Assembly: GCA_037355855.1 (NCBI GenBank)
Contig: CM074761.1
Coordinates: 992,001-1,056,000, forward strand
DNA: 64,000 bases
Direction of reading: 5' to 3'
Source: Pseudo-nitzschia pungens
Lineage: Eukaryota; Bacillariophyta; Bacillariophyceae; Bacillariales; Bacillariaceae
The notes beneath the pieces are model-generated. The model did no database searches. It was given only the letters and a program-made list of their open reading frames with translations, and was not told the DNA's origin. Below, piece after piece: positions 10,950 through 22,500 of this stretch. A program made the translations under genes and the position numbers. The first letter of the stretch is position 1, and every line of letters begins with the position of its first letter.

Positions 10950-13900
10950 ATGTTGACGAAGTTCGAATCGAAATCGGCTCGCGTCAAGGGATTGGCCTTC
11001 CACCCATACCGTCCTTGGGTGTGCGCTTCCTTGCACAATGGTGTCATCCAGCTGTGCGTATACAACTTCATTCAATCTGATTGTTTCTACCGTCTTGTTC
11101 AAAATGTTGGACGATTTTCTGATTTGGTTTCAAAAGTCTGCCCTGTTAACGGGTGTACGACACTCTGTGACTTCCGATATTTTGGTCATTGACTGCGTTG
11201 CGCTGTTCTTCTCTGATATACTCACATATGTTTCATTTTTAAACGGCATCTTTGCTGAAACTGTCGAACAAAATCATGTTGCGCAACTGCTTTATAGTTG
11301 GGACTACCGAGTTGGGACCGTCATCGATCGGTTCGAAGAGCACGACGGACCAGTTCGAGGAGTTGATTTCCATAAAACAGATCCGTTGATTGTTAGTGGA
11401 GGTGATGATTACAAAATCAAAGTATGGGATTACAAATTGCGTCGATGCCTCTTTACCCTATTGGGTCATCTCGATTATATTCGTACGGTTCAATTTCATC
11501 CCGATCCGGCCAAGTTTCCTTGGATCTTGTCCGCTAGTGATGATCAAACATTGCGACTTTGGGACTTCAACAAACGAACTTGTTTGAGTGTTTTGACCGG
11601 ACACAACCACTACGTCATGTGCGCATCATTTCATCCGTCGGAGGATTTGATTGTATCTGCTTCCTTGGATCAAACCGTTAGAGTCTGGGACACAACTGGA
11701 CTCCGAAAAAAACAGATGGGAGAGGGTGGCATGGATCCCATGCAAGGACCGCAGGTGTCCGCAACCACCAATGCCGCTATGAATGTTCAAGCTGAACTTT
11801 TTGGGACGAATGACGTCGTTGTCAAGTATGTCTTAGAGGGACACGATCGTGGTGTGAACTGGGCTTGCTTCCATCCCACTCTACCTCTGTTGGCAAGTGC
11901 GGCCGATGATCGTCAAGTGAAGCTATGGAGAATGTCCGAAACGAAAGCCTGGGAGGTCGATACCCTCCGCGGCCATGCTAACAACGTCAGCAGTTGCTTG
12001 TTCCATCCCAAACATGATTTGGTTGTCTCAAATAGTGAAGATAGAAGCATCAGGGTCTGGGATGTCTCGAAACGTGTCGGCGTCCAAACTTTTCGACGTG
12101 AAGGCGATCGATTTTGGATCTTGGCTGCGCATTCCAACCAAAACCTTTTGGCAGCAGGCCACGATTCAGGTATGCTCGTCTTCAAGCTAGAGCGAGAACG
12201 TCCTGCCATGTGTTACAATGCCCCTCGTTCCAAGCTATACTACGTCCGTGGACGTGAGCTCTTTGCTCGCGATTACAGCCGAGGAGATTCTGGCAACGAT
12301 GTACCGGTGGCTTCTCTCAGAAGAGTTGGGCAACAGGCCCAAACGGATGGAATCGGCTCTGCTCCCCGAACTCTAGTGTACAACCAACACAATCCCAGCG
12401 AGGGTAATGTTTTGGTGTGCAGCGACGTTGATGGGAGCTGCTACGAACTTCTCACATTTAAGAACGAAGGAAGTGGAGCTGTCACCGATGGAAAGCGAGG
12501 ATCATGTTTGGGTCCTGCTGTATTTTTGGGACGCAACCGGTTCGCAGTTCTTGATAGACACCAACGCCAAATCATTGTCAAGAATCTTGACAATGAAACA
12601 ACTAAGCGCGTTCAACCTCCGGTCGCAAATGTTGACGCTCTGTTGGACGGAGGAGCATCTGGACGCGTCTTGCTCCGCGTTGATGATCGCGCTGTTCTCT
12701 TCGAAGTGCAATCTAGACGTATTCTCGGTGAACTCACTGCACCTAAGATCAAGTCAGTCGTCTGGAGTCCAGATGGTTCTAAGGTTGCTATTGTTTGCAA
12801 GTATGGCGTCGTCATTGCCGATCGACAACTTGAGCAGCTTTGCAGTGTTTCCGACAACGTTCGTATCAAGAGCGGAGCGTGGGACTGCTCCCCATCTTCG
12901 GATGGAACAGGATCGAATCTGTTCGTATACACCACCCTCAACCACGTCAAATACTGCCTGCCGTCAGGTGACAGCGGAACGATCCGAACATTGGAATCCC
13001 CCATTTACGCTGTGCGTGTAGTGAAGGATCAACTTCACTGTTTGGACCGCGAGGCTCGGGCACGTGTCATAGCGATTGATACAACGGAGGCTCGCTTCAA
13101 GCTTGCATTGGCGAATAAGAAGTACGGGCGTGTCATGCACATGGTGAAGCATTCCCGTCTGTGTGGTCGTGCCATTGTTGCTTACTTGCAGCAAAAAGGG
13201 TTCCCCGAGGTCGCCTTGCATTTCGTTCGTGAACCAAAGACGCGGTTCAAGCTTGCCTTGGCATGCGGAGATATCGAAGCCGCAATGGAATCTGCATTCG
13301 CACTCGAGAGCCAAACGCAGCAAAACTCCGAACTCGAGGGAGGATCCTCGTCGACCGACGAAACCCGAGAAATCTGGAGCGAACTCGGTGCTGAAGCCCT
13401 GCGACAAGGAAACTACCAAGTGGTTGAAATGTCTTATCAACGAACTAAGGATTTCGACCGGCTATCATTTTTGTACCTCATGACCGGTGACACAGAAAAG
13501 CTTCGGAAGATGTTGAAGATTTCCAACATGAGAGGGGACATTATGGGACGTTACCACAATGCTCTTTTCTTGGGCGACGCCGCCGAGCGATTGGCTGTGT
13601 TGGAAGCAAGTGGAAATCTACCATTAGCGTACATGTGTGCAAAGCTTCATGGATTGGTTGAAGATGCTGAACGAATCAAGGTTGCAATCGAAACCAACGA
13701 AGGAGAGGAGAAAATGGAAACCGTGCTCGAACAAACATCGGCGATTGAAACACAAAATGATCTGAATGGCGGACGCCTATTGCAACCCCCGACCCCCATT
13801 TTCCGCGAAAACAACTGGCCCACTCTTGCCGTTGAGAAATCAACACTGGCAGATCTGACAGCGGCTGAACCAGAGGCAGAAGAAGTCGAAACCCAGGCTG

Positions 13901-15057
13901 CATTGAACGCACCCGTTTCGGACTTGGCAAGCGATTGGCAGGATGATGTATTGGACGATGGTGCTGATCTTGCTGCTCCAGCTGATGAAATGGACTTTGG
14001 TGACGATGACTGGGGTGACGATGATGACCTCGATGATCTCGGTGACTTGGGAGACGATGACGACATTGTCGTCGAAGACGATGGCTTCGGCAATATTGGC
14101 GACGATTCAGGGTTCCAGTTGCCACCTTCAGGACGCCCTGCTGCCGCTTGTTGGGTTGCTAACTCATCTCATGCAGCAGATCATGTGGCTGCTGGTGCAA
14201 TGTCATCTGCTATGCAGTTGTTGAACCGTCAAATTGCAGCCTCGGAATTCTCTGCGTTGCAACAAAACATGATGGGTTGCTACATTGGTTCGATGATGAG
14301 TGTACCTGGTATCGGCGGAAGTATGGCTATGCCCTTGATGCGGAACGATGCCGATGGACATCCTGGAAATGCTTCGTTGCCTCGAACTTACATTACAGTG
14401 AAGAATTTGGTTGACGGCGTGAAGAGTGGATATCGCTTCTTCCAGGGCGGTAAATTCAATGATTCGAAGGCTGCCTTTACGCAAGTTTTGAGTCAAATTC
14501 CGATGGTTGTCGCAACCAATCCGAAAGAACAGGCTCAAATAAAGCAAATGGTATCTGTCTGTCGAGAATACATCACCGCAATCCGTATTAAAGGAGCAAT
14601 GGGTGAGACGGGAGGTGATCCCGTGCGAACGACTGAACTTTCCGCATACTTTACCCACTGCGAACTCCTTCCTGCGCATATGGTGTTGGCCTTGAGGTCT
14701 GCGATGGGAACAGCATTCAAGTATAAGAACTATATTCTCGCTGCCAGCTTTGCGCGTCGACTGCTAGAATTACCTGAGATGAGTAGTGAACGAAATGCTG
14801 ATCTTAGGGTCAAGGCCACGAAGGTGCGACAAAAATCGGAACAGATCGCACGAAACGAACACGAACTGAACTATGACGAAACCAAAACGTTCAAGATCGA
14901 TTGCAAAACCTTGGTGCCCATTTACTCCGGAACACCTTCCATCTCTTGCCCCTACACTGGATCGCAATACGCAGGTTCCGAGATGCAAAACAAGTTGTGT
15001 TCTACATCAGGCTTTACTCAAGTTGGAATCAAGACGTTGGGATTGGTCACTGGTTAA
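10950..15057 (+). CDS. COPA: Coatomer subunit alpha (COPI coat)
   Basis: Alpha-COP is a subunit of the COPI coat that forms Golgi-to-ER vesicles and binds KKXX cargo through its WD40 propellers. Exon 1 (10950-11053) encodes [20 protein letters not shown] and ends in IQL; the intron is 11054-11297 (GTGCGT donor, TATAG acceptor), and exon 2 (11298-15057) resumes with WDYRVGT, restoring the conserved IQLWDYR junction. The product is about 1,287 residues, close to the usual length. At least six WD40 repeats occupy the first 330 residues ([20 protein letters not shown], then repeated DQTLRLWD and DRSIRVWD types). A second propeller and solenoid follow, then an acidic linker rich in Asp (about residues 965-1020), and the C-terminal alpha-COP domain ending with a CPYTGS segment. 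Neighbours are unrelated. Confidence 0.97.
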
Positions 15058-15440
15058 ATGTAGTCAGATTGGAATATCACATTCTTTCTCTTACTTTAAT
15101 TTGCAACTCTTCAGTTTTCGAAACACGTCATGGATTAAAAAAATGATAGAATCAGATTGCATCCACTCTTTTAGAACGTTCTACTTCGTACATATGGAGA
15201 CAAAAGCATGAGAAAATAATTCATTCTCGAGGACTCTACACATCACGACTAGCACCATGATTACTGATAACATCGTTCTTTGTCAGACGTGTCGAAGAAA
15301 TGCGCTAATACATACAAATCGCTTGACGTGGTCACTTCTACTCCGATAGAATTCACTGAAGTATGAATTCACAATGAATCGGACCAGATGCTTTGCTCTT
15401 GTCGAGACTTTCATTATCACTATTTTGATTTAAGCTACTT
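15058..15440. other. Short intergenic region between convergent genes
   Basis: AT-rich sequence between the 3' ends of coatomer alpha and the EDR2_C gene. No supported frame or repeat is seen. Confidence 0.45.
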
Positions 15441-16494
15441 TCATATAGTTGGTGCCTGTTGTGGGTCGACTTGATGCAGCCGCGTTGAACCCATCATTTC
15501 CTCGGGTAACTCAGCGGGTGTTTTCCCCTCAACTACGAACCCGATATCAACGGCCTTCAACGTGCTCAAGTAGCGTCTCGTGACACTTACAGTTTTTTTG
15601 GCTATCGCTGACCCACTCGAAATATCCAAGTCACAAATTTGGAGACATTCCAAATGGTTTTGTTTCGGAATGTACTGGTAACTGACCTGCAATCGTTTGC
15701 CAATCAGTGCTGGCTTGCCGGTAACAAGATTCCGAACAAGAAACGGCCCCTCTGGAACAATAGCGATGAGTTTCAGACGATCGTTTTTGAAGTCAGGATC
15801 GTCTGATGCCAACCATCTTGCCAAGGACCTTTTCAGCGGTCGTGAAATCCTCCATGCTCAATGCTTGCTTCTCTTCGTTGGCCATCCCCATATTCATGAA
15901 GGGCACCAGTTTTGGCGGAACTTCGTAGTATTGAAGCAACATACCCCATGGAAACAAGAACCGAAATAAAAACGTCGGTTTTTTTCGTAAATTGCCGCTC
16001 AGTCCAGCTTCGAGGATGGTAGCGTCGCAACTGGAATTGTCAGCAGTGTTAAACAAATCACATCCTCTTGCACGAAAAATATACTTTTTGCTCTGGATCT
16101 TGCTTTTGTCTCCATTCAAGTACCCTACACCCCGGATGGCAAACATTTCATTCGGGGTCTCGGACCAGCAATTCTGGTTTCTAGTTTCTGTGCACGGGAA
16201 TCTAAACAATGTCGGTAGGGCCTTGACCCCCGTTGTTTCGTTCTGAACGGGTGCTTCTTCTAACTCTTCTCCTGCGTCATCAAAGGGATCGGAATTCGAC
16301 CTCTGCAAACGATCGTTGCCAGACCTATCGCTATCATTGGAAACGATTCCTTCAGCGCAATCCCAACTGCCACTGTTTCGAATAGAGGACCTTTCTGCGG
16401 AACGCGATCGTGTCGGAATAGGTGCTCCTACTGACGTACTACTTTCGTACATCTGGGATGAGCGAAAGCCCATGCTTCTTCGTCGTACGCTCAT
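15441..16494 (-). CDS. EDR2_C (DUF1336) domain protein with an apparent one-base frame break
   Basis: The EDR2 C-terminal domain occurs in plant ENHANCED DISEASE RESISTANCE 2-like proteins and is linked to lipid binding. The frame opens at an ATG at 16494, with a Ser/Arg-rich lead, then FAIRGVGYLNGDKSKIQSKK, which matches the domain's strand with its FxVRGxxYLxDKKK pattern. Later segments LKLIAIVPEGPFLV, GKPALIGKRL and ELPEEMMGSTRL match the domain's end. The first frame covers to about 15822 and stops at 15768; the second, shifted by +1, starts to fit from KVL-ARWLASDDPDF onward. Removing one G of the GG pair at 15821-15822 restores a continuous domain of about 350 residues. No intron with plausible size fits. 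There is no PH or START domain, unlike plant EDR2. It could be broken, mis-assembled or frameshifted. Confidence 0.8.
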
Positions 16495-17642
16495 GGTTTC
16501 GTTGGTTTATTGATTCCTCGGCGAAAACATCGAGGAAACGGGGTATGAAAACTCGTACTTCTAGTATTATAACGACAAAGTTTCGTTGGAGGAGGCGCAA
16601 AAGAGGAAACTCTAGGCATCGCGCTTTCCTTGACTTCGAGAACCGTTGAGACCACGAATCAGATCTTACGAGCACCTTGTACAACGTCTACGGTACTCAT
16701 TGTACTCGAAACTGGTAAGGGCCTACGTCTTCCGTAGATTATGTGTTTGAAGTCTTCGAACTGAGGCATCAACACCTTACTGGTCACAAAAAATGCTTTG
16801 TCCAGGATTAGAGGGGTAAGATCATACTTTTCATATTACAGCATGTTATTCTTTACTTTCAACTCCGTATTCGCGAAAATCTTATCCACCGTTTCTCATT
16901 CATTATTATTTCATGACGCCTTCTTTTCTCTTCACTTGGAACATGGAAGGCTAGATTTTCCCCCTTTCTTAGTTCCGAAAGACAATGTTGTCCCTGCAGT
17001 TCACTCTTTTAGTCTTGATCACTCAGTAATCATGAGGGAGTAACTTACCATATAGCTACTACTGTGAGTAGGAACAAGCAGTACATCCTAGTAGTAATAC
17101 TACTAGTAGTACTAGTTCTACCACAACTAGTAGTACTAACAAGCATTCGAATCTCCAGCATTGACTACCAAAAGTTGTACTAGTAGTAGTTGTAATAGCA
17201 GCTCTACTCGTAGTTCCAAAATTCCACAATCATCTCTTAAGCATAAGAACCTTCCTATTTCCCTACATCTTCAATGCTTGATTTCGTCAACGAGCCATAG
17301 TACAACAATAGTACCATACTCACTTCTGCAATGTCATTTGCTCTTCCACATGATGGTGTCCACCATAACAACACGCAGATACCTCGGCGGCATGTCAAAA
17401 AATAATCCTACGTTGAAAATTTGTCGATGACTTTGTTACGATATGTAAATATTCAAAGGTCTACTTCCCGTGCGACCCATGAACATGTTCTGTGAATATT
17501 TTAAGGAACAACAATGATAGCAGCAAGATACAAGTAATTGATTGTTGTGCGGGTAATTCTAATGAGAGTTTGTAATCTTCTGTTGGTAATCCGCATCTAT
17601 TTATACCTTCTTTTGCATGCGAACATTTCATTTGAGACATTC
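16495..17642. other. Intergenic region with CTAGTAGTA-rich stretch
   Basis: No supported gene. The most visible structure is a run of CTAGTAGTA/TACTACTAG words at 17088-17140, partly self-complementary, with scattered copies to about 17215. The rest is AT-rich. Confidence 0.45.
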
Positions 17643-18871
17643 TTACTGCCTGGCACCTCGTTCTCGGCCGCTACCGAAATCAAGGGATTTGTAGATGAAT
17701 CTCAACCATGCCGGTTTTTTCGACACGTCTTCGTCTCCATCATCATCTGCACCATCCGTCAGATAGGCATATCCGTAAGCACCAGCTACGACGACGAAAT
17801 TTGCAATCCAAATCAACCCCGTATCTTTGGTAACGACCGGTGCTGCAAGGCTCACTAGGGGAGTGCCCAGAAAGGCAATGTCCAAAGCCTCCTTTTCAAA
17901 TCCACGCGGACGCCGCGAACGCAAGGAAGGGACAATAAACAACCACCAGAACCAGTATCCCAACACCTGAATCGAAATATCCCTGTGTTTCCATCGTCAT
18001 GGTTCAACAGTTGTTTGTAACACAGATGTTCGGCAAAGAAGTTCCCGATCAAGAAAAGCGTTTTGGACAGTGAATAGAAAAAGAAGACTTGAGGTTAGAA
18101 ACTCCGGGAATGTAAATCGACGCCAAACAACGGCTCTCCGATATCGCCATTCTCTTTTTCGACGTACATGCTGTTGTAGTAATACCAATCGAAACCACCA
18201 AATAAAGTGGAAGGATTCGTTGCCATCACGTAACTGAGCCCAAAACTGATCACTGCTTGTCCGACAAAGATGTTTTTCAACCAATCACGAAACACTGAAC
18301 GGCGCTCGATCGCCAATTTTCCCTCTTTTTTCTCAATCGACTTTGTAATGGATTCGATGATGGCTTCGTCGGTAGTATTTTCCAATTCTTCTCTCAATTG
18401 ATACAACTCCCGTTCTAAATTGACAACTTTCGCAGGATTCAACAAATCGTCAAGGCCTACCCCGAAATCTTCACGGATTCCCGCATCAATACTTTTAACG
18501 AATGGATCATCCGAAGTCATGGGTTGCTCCGGATCGGTCAAATCCGGAGCAACGCCACCCCAACCGACTTTTTCCAATACCTCCCGAGCTTCCTCCTGCA
18601 CCGACTCGCTGAAAACGGAAGACCGTTTTCCCGCTTTGGAACCAGTATCGTTTTCATCCTTATCTGCGCTGATACTGTCTGCTGGAAAATCCGTGGTAGC
18701 CGTCCCAGACTCGTCATCCGACGACTCCGCGGCAAGTTGTGAAAGAATTTTTCTGTCGAAGCGACCAACCCTTCGTCCAAGACATCCTCGTTGCGATTGC
18801 GGGACAAAGGATAGCGATGGCGCAACGATGAGCGTAACCAATAGGGAGGAAAAAAGTGTTTGCTTGATCAT
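17643..18871 (-). CDS. Unknown membrane protein with plastid-type presequence
   Basis: I do not recognise the family. Two exons: 18168-18871 and 17643-17982, joined by a 185-bp intron (GTACGT donor, ACACAG acceptor). This junction is the one that keeps the frame, giving NSM-DISIQVLGYWFWWLF; total 347 residues. The N terminus is a signal peptide followed by SLSFVPQSQRG, resembling the diatom plastid motif. An acidic Ser-rich stretch follows, then a predicted coiled coil (VNLERELYQLREELE, about residues 152-166). The C-terminal third has three or four hydrophobic segments (VGQAVISFGLSYVMA, LGYWFWWLFIVPSL, LVSLAAPVV, WIANFVVVAGAYGYAYL). A thylakoid or inner-envelope protein is a reasonable inference. 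The preceding exon also reads to an in-frame stop at 18092-18094, so a retained intron would truncate it. Confidence 0.8.
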
Positions 18872-19544
18872 GGTTGTTGCGGTTCCGAAACCTCGACAGT
18901 GAACCTATGTACCAACAAAGTTCTGTCAAAATCTGACTGCTCTCCTTGCCTTTTGATCTGATGAAAAGCCGCGAAGGTGTCCGTTTCTCTGTCGATGACG
19001 TGATCCTCTAGCTTTTCATCCTCGGCCAAATAAATACCGGTACACCAAAAAAGAGTTCAATCATGCTTGATCGATGTTCAACGTGTAGGAGAGGAATCTG
19101 TCTGTTTGTCCCAAGCGGTATTCGTGACTCATACCATAGGGTAGGAAAGGGGTATGAGACTAATCAAGTACCTATTAGGTGTCAAAAAACGCCTCTCTAA
19201 AAACAAAAAAAGTTGTGATACAGTGATTGAAAATCACCATGAGCCCTTTCGACGTTTACGGTAAATGATACGATCATTGCCGGCAGAATCCAAGTGCCTT
19301 CATCGCCAAGTCGAAGTAAATTTCTTGTTACCACATCTGATGCTCTCGCGATCTTTGGTGAACCATCATACTATTTGAACAAGATAGTAGAGTTTGTAGC
19401 TGTATTATTCAAATTGCTTCACATAGGTAATGGTGGTTTGGGTTGATCGGCAAAAGAAACTTCAATCCATAGAGAGGCAAAAGCAAAAAATACGAACTAA
19501 ATTCGGGCGACCCAGCAGGTTTCTCTGCTACATTCTATAGCACC
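18872..19544. other. Intergenic region between divergent genes
   Basis: Shared upstream region of the unknown plastid-type protein gene and the VPS13-like gene. No supported frame. An ACCGGTA word lies at about 19036-19043. Nothing else stands out. Confidence 0.45.
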
Positions 19545-22500
19545 ATGTTTGAACGTTACATAACGGACGTGGTGACGAGGAAATTCGGTCATATTTTGGA
19601 GAATGTGGACTCGGACAAGATGCGACTGTCCGCATGGGATGGGGAATTTACTCTCGAAGATGTCGCCATCAAGACTACAGCAATCGACACCATTTTGGGG
19701 GGACCTGAAAATTCACCCGTCGAAATCGCCTACGGGCACATTGGGGCTTTTCGAGTGAAGATTCCTTGGAGTTTGGTGAGCGGCTTGATGAGTGGAAGCA
19801 GCAGCACCAATGATGAGAGCGCAAATGCGACAAAGACTGCTTCAGCAATTTCGGTTGTTTTGACCGACGTCGATATCCTCATTACACCGCGGCGAAAAGT
19901 CGTTCTCATGACAAAAGACAGTGATTGCAAAAATGAGCAACAGCCCGAACCGACGTGCGATCAAAACGGTGTGGATACGGATTCTGCCGCCACATTGTCA
20001 CTCGATGCTCGTAGAGCTATAAAAGAAAGAAAAGTTCAGGGGCTGTTAGACGCAAATTTGTTGGAACGCGTAACGAAATCGTCAATTTTGGCAGCGGAGG
20101 CCCAGGAAGACGAAAAAGGTTCTTGGGCGTCTTGGGTACGAGAAAAACTAGCCGAAGTGCTCTCGAATCTATCGATTACCGTGAAAAATATACACATACG
20201 ATACGAAGATCCAGGGACATCTATGGGTTTTGAGTGGAGAGTATTCCAGCACGAAGATGGAAGATCAAGTAATGATCAAGAACAAAGCGACAGCAATCAT
20301 ACCCGAGGCCATCTATACAGTAATTTGACTTTGAACCTCGACAATTCAAATCGCATTCGATTGAGTAGACAGCAATCGATCGAAAACACCGGCGGAAGCC
20401 AAGGAAAGTTTCGATCCCAGAGATTTCGACCGGCCTTCTCCGTAGGAATAACATTAAAGGAGTTTTCGGTTCAATCAACAGCCGGAAGCAAGAAGGCCGA
20501 AGAAAAATCTGGGGACGATCAGATCAGTCAAAACAATGGTGCCGAAACTGTTGATGACACAATAGCGTCAGCTGTATCTGCAACCACTGCGACATCCACG
20601 CGCCCCGGTATGAGCCAGACTGAGTACAAAAACTTTGAAGTCCGACGTCAACACAAACGCGCCGCAGCTAAAGATCTAGCTATATACTGGGACAGTACCG
20701 CTGCACTCATGTGTATCCAATCTGTCCAAAAACACCGGTTACATAAGGATCAGGATCAGGACCAAGAAAAAGAATCCGAAGGGGTTGATGAGGAGGAGCT
20801 TCGCGCCAAGAAAGAAGAATTTAGGTTCTATAAATCTTGTTTTGCTGTTCTCAACGAAGGTCCCTCCTCCTCTCGATTGGAGTTGTCAAAAATCATTTCA
20901 ACTAATATTATTCGTACGAAACATTCTTATCTATTGGATCCCGTGTCGCCGTCGGTGGACTTGACTTTGATTTCGAAGATTCGCACGAAACTGACGATGA
21001 AAGGAAGAGAATCGCAAGGGACCGAGAACTCTAGCACGGGGTATGACAGCGATGACGAGTTGACGGAGGCACAAAATCGGTCGGAAGGAGAAAGCATGCA
21101 TTCTTCGAAAGCACTGGATTCTTATGCGTCGACCAATTCTAGATTTAATATACCTCCATCTTCGGTCCGTATCGAGTTGCCACCGTGCACATTTACTTTG
21201 TCGAGAAACACCTTGGAAGACACCGTTTACTTGAGGAAATCCCTATCTGTTTGGATAGATACTCAGAAAGCAATGGTGTCAGAATCAGCATTAAGACGCA
21301 TCTTACAATTGCGTCCCTCAGAATCAGCGACGATAGACCCTGTTGGTTGGTGGAAATACGCAATCGAGGCGACGAAAGTTATGACGCAAGCATCTTTGAC
21401 GTCAGCTGAGGAGGATGGATCTGAAGACGAAAATGAAATGAGATATCAAAGAGCTGATGGCATACATGGTCAATCACAAGAGAAATCGCGATTACTGGGA
21501 AGAATGACAACTTTGACGCGTCGAAAAGGATGGGTGGGATTTGTGCAGGCATTGTCACGACGACGAGAGTACGTCAAATTGTACAAAATATTGCTGAAAC
21601 CACCTGTCTCGTTGACAAACCGAGGCAATGACGAGGAGGAAAGACAAAGAATGCAACAACAAAATGCACATGAACATTTGTTGCAAATGGAAGATGAACT
21701 CTTTGCTAGAGAAGTGGTCGCGTTCCGCATTCACACATATAAAGTAATGAAGGAGGAAGAAGAATCAGAAAATGACCCCAAAGACATGTCACAAATCACT
21801 GCATCAAAGGTATCATTAGAAAGCATGGTTATGACGAAGGGAGAAACTGACGATGAAATTGTGTCAATTGAACATCGTCGATGGATGATGAACGAGATGA
21901 AACAAGCTCTAGATCGAGAGCGTGAAAACATTCAAAACAAAAATGAGAAAGGATCAAATAAATATACGATCATTTCTAAAAATGTTGTACTTACCGGTGA
22001 CATGCCATCCGAGCAGTCGAATCCGGTTGTTTGGACTGCGTCATTGCATTGCCGTAAGTTTGCAGTTCAGATCAATGATCAGCAAGCAGGTCCCGGTAGT
22101 TTTCGACAATATCGGAATGTTACGCCACTAATACGAATGTCCAGCGCGTGGGTGCAGAATCAGTCCTGGTATAACGATGGCTCCTGGAATGTCGATATTT
22201 CTTTCGCTTCGATGGAAGTTAAAGATCTGATTTCGACAAGAGGGAAGCAAAGGAACATCCGGCACGTTTCAACTTTGATGGGTAGCAAGTCAAGGAAGTC
22301 GGGAACGCCTGATAATGAATATCTACTGTTCGATGGAATTCGGTACCATCGAAACATGTCTGTGACAATAAACAGAAAATTACATTGGAGCGTGCCAAAT
22401 CAATGGTTACATCAAGAACCTTCTGCTGAAAGAGGGTCTACAACGACGGTGAAGATACAAGTGCTGCCGATGGAAATCGTTTATTCTGCATTACCCATTG

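Noticed and set aside
15817..15944. Intron with GTATGT donor to explain the EDR2_C frame change
   Set aside because: Its length (128 bp) gives the wrong phase, and it would delete the conserved MLLQYYEVPPKLVPFM strand.
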